Below, in pieces: positions 1-6,726 of a DNA stretch of 64,000 nucleotides (position 1 is the first letter of the stretch; the number at the start of each line of letters is the position of its first letter). The stretch is from Streptococcus sp. oral taxon 061 (GTDB lineage: Bacteria; Bacillota; Bacilli; Lactobacillales; Streptococcaceae). The position numbers and the translations under genes are program-made. Under the pieces are notes generated by a model. That model saw only the letters and a list, made by a program, of their open reading frames with translations, searched no databases and was not told the DNA's origin. The stretch is from assembly GCF_013394695.1 (NCBI RefSeq), contig NZ_CP058258.1:950001-1014000 (forward strand), written 5' to 3'.

Positions 1-64
1 AAAGCAACCAAATCTTTTGAATAATGATTTTGATACAATTCCAATATAAGCATCGATCCCCCTC

Positions 65-850
65 CTAGCTTGTTTTTTCAATTACGCTCTCCAAATCACG
101 CTTTTCCACACTCATGTATTCAACTTCTTTTGTTCCGTTATTGTAATGATAGCATCTAAAAATCAATTGATTCCCTGTTTGAAAGAGCGTGTCTATCCCA
201 GAGGATTCTCCTGGGTATTTATCTAGTACCATTTCATCAATGAGCTCTAATGTCTTTAAACGAAACACGAACCATCTTTCTTCCGTTGTAGAGAATACAC
301 CATAAGAATTGTTAATCTTCCAAACGTTTGATAACCCGTCATTTTCAAATACTGAAAATCGTTGGCTAGACTTTATTTGAAAATCATGATTCGTTATTTT
401 ATAAATTTCAGTTGTGTAAAAATTTACCAACAACGAACTTTCCTCGTCAATCGTAAAAACATACGCTAAATCTCGTGGAAATTTATGTCTCATACTCAGC
501 CCACGATTCAATAATTCAAGGCAAAAATCCTGTGAGCCGTCCTGTCCCGCTGTTAATGAAACGATGATTTTACTATCAGAGAAGCTCTTAAAAGTCACCT
601 CAGAATCAAGAAAGCTATCTTCCAAATCTAAATAGGAACTTTGAAGATTCTTTTCGTCTCTCACTTCAATCCGGATCTCATGGCTACTTTTTCGATAAGC
701 AAACCAAGTTAAGTTATTTTTCTGAGATTGATGGCAGCCAATGATTGTACCTTCTTTTGTACTTATATTTTCAAACCTCTTATCAGATGAGTGGTGATAG
801 TCTATTAACCCATTTTCCTTCTCTTTTTTTAAACCGCTAAGTTGAATCAC
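65..850 (-). CDS. Hypothetical protein, unknown function, beta-rich
   Basis: I do not recognise this 261-residue protein. It has no signal peptide and no membrane segment. The composition is polar with many alternating hydrophobic/charged stretches, suggesting a beta-sheet fold such as a partial propeller; that is an impression only. I chose the GTG at 848-850 because a strong GGAGG Shine-Dalgarno lies 8 bases upstream; the ATG five codons earlier would place this GGAGG inside the gene. It is the last gene before the window edge in an accessory block that also holds an ADP-ribosylglycohydrolase and a SUKH immunity-type gene, so an immunity or stress role is possible but unsupported. Confidence 0.6.
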   Translation of the reverse strand: MIQLSGLKKEKENGLIDYHHSSDKRFENISTKEGTIIGCHQSQKNNLTWFAYRKSSHEIRIEVRDEKNLQSSYLDLEDSFLDSEVTFKSFSDSKIIVSLTAGQDGSQDFCLELLNRGLSMRHKFPRDLAYVFTIDEESSLLVNFYTTEIYKITNHDFQIKSSQRFSVFENDGLSNVWKINNSYGVFSTTEERWFVFRLKTLELIDEMVLDKYPGESSGIDTLFQTGNQLIFRCYHYNNGTKEVEYMSVEKRDLESVIEKTS

Positions 851-916
851 TCGTTTCACCTCCATCTGGTCTTAGAAATTTAACTATTATCGAGCGCTAG
901 CCTTATTTCTATAAAT

Positions 917-1765
917 TCAGCCAACTTCCCTTTCCCATCGTCTGAGGACATCCTTTAAAGGCTCATCTAGATAGGTATAGGCTTTTTTCTTAATCCAATC
1001 AGGAATACCATAAGCTGCTTCGGCTATACTTCCTGTGATAGCAGCAAGAGTATCACTGTCCCCACCAAGAGAAATCGCATTTCGAATCGCATCTTCAAAA
1101 TCTGTACTTTCTAGAAAGGCAACGATGGCCTGAGGAACGGTATCCTGACACGTTTCATTGAAACGATAAGTAGGACGAATTTCATCTAGTGTTTGAGAAA
1201 GATTATATCCATACTCTTGTTCTATGTGTTCCTTGATGAGTCTCTTACACTCTGTAGGATTATCGTTGATCGGTTTTCCATAGTCGCCACTGTAACCTCC
1301 AAAGTAATAACGACACATAAAGATAGCATCAGACGTCGCCATAGCTCCCTTGACCCCCTCTGGATGGTTATGAGTCACCTCTGCAGAAAGTCGTGCAAGA
1401 GCTCTTCTGGACGGCCAGGCTCCCGTTCGTGCACAAAAACTACAATCCATGGCCCAGGCACATGGAGAAACACGCATTGCTGAGCCATTGCCGAAGCTAT
1501 TATAAGGTTCTCGATCGTCGCCATCAATCCAATTGCCAAATCTTGCACCGTAACCTGCATCGGGATACATCCTACCATATTTTTTCATGGCATCAATAAA
1601 GTCATCCTTCTGACCGCCATTCATAATGGCTTCAGCAACGGCACAGGTCATAACCGTATCATCTGTGAAAAAGCAGTCCTCACGAAATAAAGGAAAGTTC
1701 TTCGTTTTTATATTGTCCCATTCATAAACAGAACCTACAATATCTCCAACTATTGCTCCTAGCAT
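917..1765 (-). CDS. ADP-ribosylglycohydrolase family protein (DraG/ARH-like)
   Basis: The 282-residue cytosolic protein shows the metal-binding motifs of the ARH/DraG family: GAIVGDIVGS at the N terminus, FTDDTVMT near residue 33, a GNGSAMR motif near residue 93, THNHPEG near residue 131 and GGDSDT near residue 234. Family members remove ADP-ribose from proteins, nucleic acids or small molecules using a pair of Mg ions held by these Asp/Thr residues. The substrate cannot be told from sequence. A clear Shine-Dalgarno (AAGGAGG) precedes the ATG, and the alpha/beta hydrolase gene ends only 14 bases upstream, so the two are probably co-transcribed. In this accessory block it could reverse a toxic ADP-ribosylation; that is inference. 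Confidence 0.85.
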   Translation of the reverse strand: MLGAIVGDIVGSVYEWDNIKTKNFPLFREDCFFTDDTVMTCAVAEAIMNGGQKDDFIDAMKKYGRMYPDAGYGARFGNWIDGDDREPYNSFGNGSAMRVSPCAWAMDCSFCARTGAWPSRRALARLSAEVTHNHPEGVKGAMATSDAIFMCRYYFGGYSGDYGKPINDNPTECKRLIKEHIEQEYGYNLSQTLDEIRPTYRFNETCQDTVPQAIVAFLESTDFEDAIRNAISLGGDSDTLAAITGSIAEAAYGIPDWIKKKAYTYLDEPLKDVLRRWEREVG

Positions 1766-1779
1766 AAGATTCCTCCTTG

Positions 1780-2583
1780 TTATATATCAGATTCAATACA
1801 CATTTCCAATGATTCGCGCTTTAAAAATGGCTCAACCAAATCAATCCACTCTTGAGGCAGATAAGCTGACAAATAGCCATGATTATAACCCTTTGCTTCA
1901 TATAAAATCGTATTTGGATGCAGTTGCTGAAATAATTTAGACGATGCTTTCACACAGTTCAATTCTTTTTCACCATAAATATACAGAACCTGCGCCTTGC
2001 TATCAGAAATCGTATCCTTCAGTTTGTAACGCCCCATATAGGTATTGTAAATAGTCACTAATGTTTTGATAGGCGTCCTTGGCAGATCCTCTAAATAATA
2101 AGCTTTTAGTTCATCTGGATAAGCGAGTTTAGGATAGATTTTGTCCATCATGCCTAATTGGAGTTTACATGAGAATTTACTAAACATCAGTTTACCAAAT
2201 AAACGTACTAGAAAGATGCTGATTTTAGCCAACTTTGGTTGAGGAATACAGAGGCTACCGTCTATGATGACTTTCTCTGCTATATCGCCGTCTAAAGACA
2301 AAAGCTCCATAGCAATTTGGCCACCAAGTGAAACACCACCAATCGCAAACACCTTCCCCCCATAATTCTCTTTGATAAAGTCCAAGATTTCCAAGGCAGA
2401 ATCTTCAGTAGAAACATAATCGAGTTGATATTCTTCGCCGTGACCATTCAAAGTAGGTAAAATAACACGGTATTTCTCCGACAAGATTCGAGCTTGACGA
2501 AGATAGTTCCACCAAGAGCTACCGCCACCGTGTATGAGAAGGATAGGAGGCAAATCCTTATCCCCAAATTCATGGAATTTCAT
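1780..2583 (-). CDS. Alpha/beta hydrolase
   Basis: The 267-residue protein has the alpha/beta hydrolase layout: an oxyanion-hole LLIHGGG near residue 16, a nucleophile elbow GGVSLGG near residue 80 and a C-terminal His in YNHGYLS near residue 235. It probably acts on an ester or related small molecule in the cytosol; the substrate is unknown. I start it at 2583 because AAGGAG lies just upstream of that ATG, whereas the ATG 16 codons upstream has no good ribosome site. It precedes the ADP-ribosylglycohydrolase gene with a short gap. Confidence 0.8.
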   Translation of the reverse strand: MKFHEFGDKDLPPILLIHGGGSSWWNYLRQARILSEKYRVILPTLNGHGEEYQLDYVSTEDSALEILDFIKENYGGKVFAIGGVSLGGQIAMELLSLDGDIAEKVIIDGSLCIPQPKLAKISIFLVRLFGKLMFSKFSCKLQLGMMDKIYPKLAYPDELKAYYLEDLPRTPIKTLVTIYNTYMGRYKLKDTISDSKAQVLYIYGEKELNCVKASSKLFQQLHPNTILYEAKGYNHGYLSAYLPQEWIDLVEPFLKRESLEMCIESDI

Positions 2584-2753
2584 ATTTGAACTCCTTACTG
2601 TAGGATTTTCACTAGGTTCATCATTGTTCAATCAGTTTGAAGAAGCAGTAATATCGGTTCAACATCCTCAGTCATAGAGAACATATCCACATCCCTTTTA
2701 ACAATAGCAAAGGTTATCGTAAAAAGGTATTACCTAGATAAACTGAGATTTTA

Positions 2754-3074
2754 TTATTTCTTCTTCTTTGGTTTTGGTGCAGGTAACTCATCATACATTG
2801 AATTAAATAAGCCAGTTAAATATTCTTTGTTGTCAACATCATCTACCAATAGCATTTCCTTTGCACCTTCATACGGCAATTCGTATTCTACATTCGGCAT
2901 ATACGATATTGCAGATTTGACAGGCTTCACTAAAAATCTATCATCATAAATTCCACCCATGATTTTCCCTCGATAATAAATTATATATTCACCCATCATT
3001 GCTCTATATGATATTTCTTCCAACTCGGACAATTGTTCTAAAATGAAATCTAAATATTCTTTACTTGAAGCCAT
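2754..3074 (-). CDS. TfoX N-terminal domain protein
   Basis: The 106-residue protein resembles the TfoX N-terminal domain family: an initial helix (SKEYLDFILEQL), then the R-A-M-M-G-E-Y motif near residue 24 and a short beta core with GGIYDDRFLVKP. It ends in a lysine-rich tail (PKPKKKK). In proteobacteria TfoX promotes competence, but stand-alone N-terminal domains in Firmicutes have no assigned role, so no competence function should be assumed. GAGG precedes the ATG. It stands alone, separated from the next upstream gene by a gene-poor stretch of about 370 bases. Confidence 0.75.
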   Translation of the reverse strand: MASSKEYLDFILEQLSELEEISYRAMMGEYIIYYRGKIMGGIYDDRFLVKPVKSAISYMPNVEYELPYEGAKEMLLVDDVDNKEYLTGLFNSMYDELPAPKPKKKK

Positions 3075-3443
3075 AATCTACACCTCGTCAAATTCTAAGT
3101 TGTATAGAACAACTAATACTATAGCATTTTAATTCAATTTTAACTTATCAAACAATCTCATTGTGAACCTCTTTATTAAATCCAAATCTATATAATGACC
3201 ATTGTACATATTTTACGCTAAACTAGAATCTATCAAACTAAGTCTGTCCTGCCACCATACTGTTTTTCACTCTATCATTTGCTTCTTCAGTCCAAATATT
3301 GGTTTTATCACACTTATGATAAATGTCACTAATTCCTACATTCATATTTCTCTTTTCGATCAATTACCTTCTTAATACATTCCATATCTTAATCATATTG
3401 TAGATGCAACATTTAATACATACTCCCTATAGAATATATTGTA
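3075..3443. other. AT-rich gene-poor stretch with gene debris
   Basis: This stretch between the TfoX-like and SUKH genes holds no intact gene. Its only coding-like part is the minus-strand remnant listed separately. The rest is AT-rich with many stops in all frames, and I see no clear repeat or RNA gene. Confidence 0.5.
3238..3345 (-). pseudogene. Short coding remnant downstream of the SUKH gene
   Basis: The minus strand reads 35 codons beginning MNVGISDIYHKC and ending NSMVAGQT before a TAG. Codon use looks like protein rather than noise. In the neighbouring frame just upstream there is another coding-like run (CIKKVIDRKEKYE), as if a frameshift separates two parts of one gene. I cannot name the family. 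It lies directly downstream of the SUKH gene, so it may be the tail of a decayed neighbour. Low confidence. Confidence 0.3.
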
Positions 3444-3887
3444 TCAAGAAAAGCTTTCTACCTGTTCTACTAAATCTAAAACAAGTTCCGAAAAGTTCTC
3501 CGCAATTTCCTCAAGGTCAACATAGTCATTGTTATATCCACGAACCTTACCGCTTTTCAGGTCTATAAATACGATGCTTCCATCACCTAAACCTCCGATA
3601 GGAAACACTGGGCCGTTTTCACATTCACTCATATACTCCTCGTATGCCTTTTCAAAGTATGTATAATTTTCCTCCAACTCCTTCAAGTTAAAAATCCATG
3701 GTTCTACCAAATAGCAACCACCTAGGTTAAGTAGCAGCCAGCGGTACTCTGCTGGTATGGAGGCATAATTTGCTTCAAACTTTTTTATATCCTCCTCTGA
3801 CTCAGGTCGAATACCGTCTGTAAAGGCACTCGTTTCATAAGCTATCCCAATTCTATCAAGGTGTTTTTCCAAATCAACATTACACAT
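3444..3887 (-). CDS. SUKH (SMI1/KNR4) family immunity-type protein
   Basis: The 147-residue acidic protein has the SUKH pattern: an N-terminal helix with PESEEDIKKFEANY, the I-P-x-E-Y-R-W-L-L-L core near residue 43, and the F-P-I-G-G-L-G-D-G-S-I-V-F-I-D strand near residue 95. SUKH proteins commonly bind and neutralise nuclease or other polymorphic toxins. GGAGGGC precedes the ATG. No toxin gene is seen beside it, only a short remnant downstream, so it would be an orphan immunity gene. The toxin target is unknown. Confidence 0.8.
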   Translation of the reverse strand: MCNVDLEKHLDRIGIAYETSAFTDGIRPESEEDIKKFEANYASIPAEYRWLLLNLGGCYLVEPWIFNLKELEENYTYFEKAYEEYMSECENGPVFPIGGLGDGSIVFIDLKSGKVRGYNNDYVDLEEIAENFSELVLDLVEQVESFS

Positions 3888-4236
3888 TTTGCCCTCCTAG
3901 TAACTTCAATTTACTTGCTAGAAATCCTTTCATTTCAATACATTAATTAAGCAATAGGTACAAGCCTTGACATCAACACAATTGTCTCACAATGTGGTAA
4001 TATTCTGCTTTTATACTAATAAACAAAAGGCAAATAAAAACATTTTAAAATGATACTGTGGAACGGAAAGTTGATCACTTCTTCCAAAAGAAACATCATC
4101 CATTCTATAATTTAAAATCCTTTTCTTTACTAATTCTATTACTAGCCAATATCGTATAAATTAAATAAGCAATAAAAATGATAATAAAAATAACATGACA
4201 ACCAGTCTTACAACTTACTACTTTTCATATGATAAT
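3888..4236. other. Intergenic stretch with duplicated CPBP gene end
   Basis: The first 200 bases hold nothing I can support. From about 4105 to 4190 there is a second copy of the 3' end of the CPBP protease gene (listed separately). No promoter or RNA gene is evident. Confidence 0.5.
4105..4190 (-). pseudogene. Duplicated 3' fragment of the CPBP protease gene
   Basis: The minus strand reads IIIFIAYLIYTILASN followed by RISKEKDFKL and a TAG, almost the same as the C terminus of the intact CPBP gene at 4817-5569, which ends RISKEKNLYPK. Base identity is nearly complete over about 70 bases (4120-4189 against about 4836-4905). The rest of the gene is missing here. The two copies flank the nucleotidyltransferase gene as direct repeats, implying that the gene arrived by, or triggered, a duplication. 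Confidence 0.75.
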
Positions 4237-4728
4237 TTACAAATGTCTTTCCAGCCACTCGATCTTTTTAAAATCCTTATTGTTATTTTGTTCATTTCGA
4301 TAAGAATCTTGGGAAGAAGCCTTGTAAATACTTAAAAACTGTTCCAAGCTTGGAAGACGAAAAGTGATGTCATCGAGATGAATCAGCTCTATATCCAATT
4401 CCGAAACTCTTGCAAAATCAGGTAAAGAATCAATACTTCCGAATTCAACGCTCAGACCATCCTTTTGGAATTCATGCTCATGAATATCTATTAAGACGTA
4501 GCCTAAGTCTTTCATCACTTTCATTATCTTGTCCCAGTCATAAATTCTGAGATGATCAGGTGCTTCCCAACCTCTAGGGTCACCAGGTACATGAATGTCA
4601 ATGTCAGACGGCCCCCAATTTTCTTTCGTTCTAAACTCAAATCCCAAAGAGCCCATCAGTGTCGGTGTAATTCCGACTCGATTTAAATGGAAACAAATGG
4701 TTTTAAATTCTTCAAATAAGAGACTCAT
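4237..4728 (-). CDS. Small nucleotidyltransferase-fold protein
   Basis: The 163-residue protein carries the nucleotidyltransferase signature: MGSLGFEFRT near residue 26 followed by the metal-binding SDIDIHV near residue 41, then a third acidic segment LSVEFGSIDS. It resembles the minimal NTases used for antibiotic or tRNA modification and as antitoxin partners, but I cannot tell the substrate. It is unrelated to the CD-NTase at 6727-7614 beyond the shared fold. The gene is flanked on both sides by copies of the CPBP 3' end, and a coding remnant abuts its start. No strong Shine-Dalgarno is visible at the ATG. Confidence 0.7.
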   Translation of the reverse strand: MSLLFEEFKTICFHLNRVGITPTLMGSLGFEFRTKENWGPSDIDIHVPGDPRGWEAPDHLRIYDWDKIMKVMKDLGYVLIDIHEHEFQKDGLSVEFGSIDSLPDFARVSELDIELIHLDDITFRLPSLEQFLSIYKASSQDSYRNEQNNNKDFKKIEWLERHL

Positions 4729-4730
4729 AT

Positions 4731-4815
4731 TTACTCTAAACCTTTCATATAGATTTTCGTTATTTCTACTATATAACCTTGAACAAAATCATCTTCATTT
4801 TCTAGAGTATAGCCA
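4731..4815 (-). pseudogene. C-terminal coding remnant between CPBP and NTase genes
   Basis: Directly upstream of the nucleotidyltransferase, the minus strand reads VSKITGYTLENEDDFVQGY and on to a TAA that lies 3 bases before the NTase start codon. It overlaps the CPBP stop in another frame and has no start of its own, so it looks like the tail of a lost gene joined to the CPBP end. Family unknown. Low confidence. Confidence 0.35.
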
Positions 4816-4816
4816 G

Positions 4817-5569
4817 TTATTTTGGATACAAATTCTTTTCCTTACTAATTCTATTACTCGCCAATATTGTATAAATTAAATAAGCAATAAAAATGATAAT
4901 AAAAGAAAGATTAATCTTCAACACAAAATAGAGATTTAACAAATTTGCGAACGCATGAAATAATAGACAGTACCCTACAGATTTCGTTTGACGATAAAGA
5001 AGCCCTAAAACGAAACTTAAAAATAATGTATATATAAAAAATAAAATAAAAGGAAATCCTTTATGGCTTTCTCCAACTATAAGCCATAAAGGCAGATGCC
5101 AAATCCCCCAAATTGATCCTACAATCAAATTAGATTGCCAATAAGTATATTTTTTATCAAGTAACGGTTGTAATATACCTCTCCATCCTAATTCTTCATG
5201 TCCACCACCAAAAAAAATTAATTGTATAAAGAATAGCGGCATTAGATAAATTGATACTCCGTTTAATTCTAAGGAAGATACTGAGAATAGTATCAAAATT
5301 GCTAACAAATGAATAATGAAATAAATACTACTATTTTTTCTTTTATTAAATACAAAATGTTTAAATTTTATATTATTACTTTTCAAATAAAAACCACTTG
5401 CAATAGCTGGACCAAGTGCGCCTACTATATGTAGTGTTCTCCCTATAATCGTTTCTAATCCCAAAATATGAGATTGCGTAATTATGGCGAGAAGCCCCCA
5501 TGTTATATAAGTAATTCCAAATGTACAATAAAGATAATTTTTTAAATTCTTTTTATCAATTTCTGTCAT
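4817..5569 (-). CDS. CPBP family intramembrane metalloprotease
   Basis: This 250-residue protein has about six to eight hydrophobic segments and the CPBP (Abi) motif 1 EELGWRG near residue 124 with a following motif 2 WHLPLW near residue 157, holding the catalytic Glu/His residues. CPBP proteins are membrane proteases or protease-like; in lactic acid bacteria some give self-immunity to bacteriocins and some act in anti-phage defence, but most are unassigned. The last 24 codons are duplicated at 4105-4190. The gene lies just outside the rlmCD-end island. A TATAAT at 5632-5637 could be its promoter. Confidence 0.85.
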   Translation of the reverse strand: MTEIDKKNLKNYLYCTFGITYITWGLLAIITQSHILGLETIIGRTLHIVGALGPAIASGFYLKSNNIKFKHFVFNKRKNSSIYFIIHLLAILILFSVSSLELNGVSIYLMPLFFIQLIFFGGGHEELGWRGILQPLLDKKYTYWQSNLIVGSIWGIWHLPLWLIVGESHKGFPFILFFIYTLFLSFVLGLLYRQTKSVGYCLLFHAFANLLNLYFVLKINLSFIIIFIAYLIYTILASNRISKEKNLYPK

Positions 5570-5664
5570 TTCATTTCCATATCTTGATTATTTTAAATGT
5601 AATATTTGTTACTGCTTATTAGTTGGTCTTGATTATAACCACCTATATTTTATCACAAAAATAC

Positions 5665-5755
5665 AAAAAAAGCCTTACATTCAAGGCTTTACATTATTGA
5701 TTCATATCAAGATTTCTAGGCTTTTACGAGCAACACTACACACTAGGAGCTTCGC
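5665..5755 (-). repeat. Direct repeat of the rlmCD 3' end and terminator (attR-like)
   Basis: The minus strand here matches the end of rlmCD and its terminator at about 12822-12901. Both copies share AGTGTGT, six variable bases, then GCTCGTAAAA-C-C-TAG, followed by a hairpin built on AAAGCCTTG...AAGGCTTT and a T-run. The shared order over about 80 bases fits a pair of direct repeats made by integration at the gene's 3' end. This copy has no upstream rlmCD sequence. Confidence 0.7.
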
Positions 5756-5823
5756 TGTTACCGTATCGTTTCGTCGTAAACTCCTCACTCTACGACAGCT
5801 ATACCATGGGCGGAAATCTGCTT

Positions 5824-5885
5824 CTACTTTGCTGATGTCTCAGCTTGTACAAGCAGTGATACTGCCTCAACATGATGCGTTTGTG
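5824..5885 (-). pseudogene. RlmCD-like C-terminal fragment (scar 1)
   Basis: The minus strand reads PQTHHVEAVSLLVQAETSAK then TAG. The intact RlmCD ends [15 protein letters not shown], so this is the same conserved C-terminal motif with a different tail. Upstream sequence is not methyltransferase-like. It fits an alternative gene end carried by an element that once integrated at rlmCD. Confidence 0.6.
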
Positions 5886-5888
5886 GGA

Positions 5889-5916
5889 CTCAAAAGGTTT
5901 GGGTGAACCTTTTGAG
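5889..5916. repeat. Perfect 11-bp inverted repeat
   Basis: CTCAAAAGGTT (5889-5899), a six-base spacer, and AACCTTTTGAG (5906-5916) form a perfect hairpin between the two RlmCD-like fragments. There is no T-run directly after it, so it is a poor terminator; a recombinase or protein site, or the end of a small element, is possible. Confidence 0.6.
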
Positions 5917-5918
5917 GA

Positions 5919-5962
5919 TTAAGCACGTTTCACTAACAAACTCACGCACTCAACATGTCTTG
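5919..5962 (-). pseudogene. RlmCD-like C-terminal fragment (scar 2)
   Basis: The minus strand reads HVECVSLLVKRA then TAA, again the RlmCD C-terminal motif ([11 protein letters not shown] in the intact gene) with a different end. Homology fades just upstream of the HVEC codons. It is a second rlmCD-type gene end stacked next to scar 1. Confidence 0.55.
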
Positions 5963-6136
5963 ACGGTTACTACCTATACTGTGAAACGAAATCAAAGCTG
6001 CTGAATATCCGTATTAAACTATTAAACGTAACTAATGCGAGTATTTACGGCTTCGTTAATATACAGTATTGTTACATCTATGCCAAGTTTCCGATAGTTA
6101 GTTCTTCTTTCTTTATTTAAATCTTTACAAATCCAA

Positions 6137-6721
6137 CTAGCGAGAAGGGTTGTTTATCTCAAAACTCATTGAACCTTTGGTTCCTCGATTAGTATAATAA
6201 TTTCCTTCTAGTTGATTTGGATTATCAATATCAAGAATTACCGTCCCATAATGTATAGGACTTTGCAATTCAGCCCTTGGGCTATTTAAATATGTATAAA
6301 TTAATTTTTGTGTTCCATTATCATTGATAATTGATGCTGTAATGCTATGGCTCGAACTTTCACCCGTTTTAAACTTAACTTTAATAGTCGTAAATGACTG
6401 TTCAATAGTAAGTTCACAATTTCTTTCATTCTGATCATAGTCCGTCTTGAAACTACCTACATAATTCGCAAATAAAATTGGAACATTATGAATCTTAGAT
6501 AGTAATGGCCACCGCCATGCTGTTTTTTCAAAAATAGCCATAATAATTGCTGTAACTGATATAGCTTCACCAATATACCCAATGGCTGAATATACCAATG
6601 CCAAAATATCAGATTTAAGATTCACTGCAATCTCTTGGCCACTTATTAACAATCTTAATAACAAGCAAATTGCAAAAACCCATATTGTAATATTCAAAAA
6701 TTTTTTCTGCTGTTCATTCAT
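6137..6721 (-). CDS. cap15: CBASS effector, 2-TM beta-strand-rich (Cap15 / S-2TMbeta type)
   Basis: The 194-residue protein has two N-terminal membrane helices (about residues 8-27 and 36-65) and a beta-rich C-terminal domain of about 110 residues, beginning WPLLSKIHNVP and ending with GNYYTNRGTKGSMSFEI. This is the arrangement of the SMODS-associating 2TM beta-strand effector (Cap15), in which the beta-barrel binds the cyclic nucleotide and the membrane helices oligomerise and disrupt the inner membrane during phage infection. It starts 5 bases after the CD-NTase stop codon, so the two form one operon. The Cap15 call rests on architecture, the Y-x-T-x-R-x-x-K-G strand and the partner gene, not on a database match. 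Confidence 0.8.
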   Translation of the reverse strand: MNEQQKKFLNITIWVFAICLLLRLLISGQEIAVNLKSDILALVYSAIGYIGEAISVTAIIMAIFEKTAWRWPLLSKIHNVPILFANYVGSFKTDYDQNERNCELTIEQSFTTIKVKFKTGESSSHSITASIINDNGTQKLIYTYLNSPRAELQSPIHYGTVILDIDNPNQLEGNYYTNRGTKGSMSFEINNPSR

Positions 6722-6726
6722 AAGTT

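Larger units (their letters stand above)
5570..6136. other. Island end: stacked rlmCD 3'-end scars and a terminator copy
   Basis: No intact gene lies here. Read on the minus strand it holds, in order, two short coding segments resembling the RlmCD C terminus, a perfect inverted repeat, a third short rlmCD-end match and a copy of the rlmCD terminator; each is listed on its own. Together these mark the far junction of the island that begins at the real rlmCD 3' end at 12874. The rest (about 5966-6136) shows nothing else I can support. Confidence 0.6.

Noticed and set aside
1193-1599. Open frames on both strands inside the ADP-ribosylglycohydrolase gene
   Set aside because: They lie within a gene with full family motifs and have arbitrary composition and no ribosome sites.
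4237-4728. The small NTase as part of the CBASS system
   Set aside because: It lies 1.4 kb away outside the island repeats and lacks the CD-NTase length and motif spacing.
5697-5906. Plus-strand open frame of 69 codons at the island end
   Set aside because: It runs antisense to the RlmCD-like scars and has no ribosome site; the coding signal is on the minus strand.
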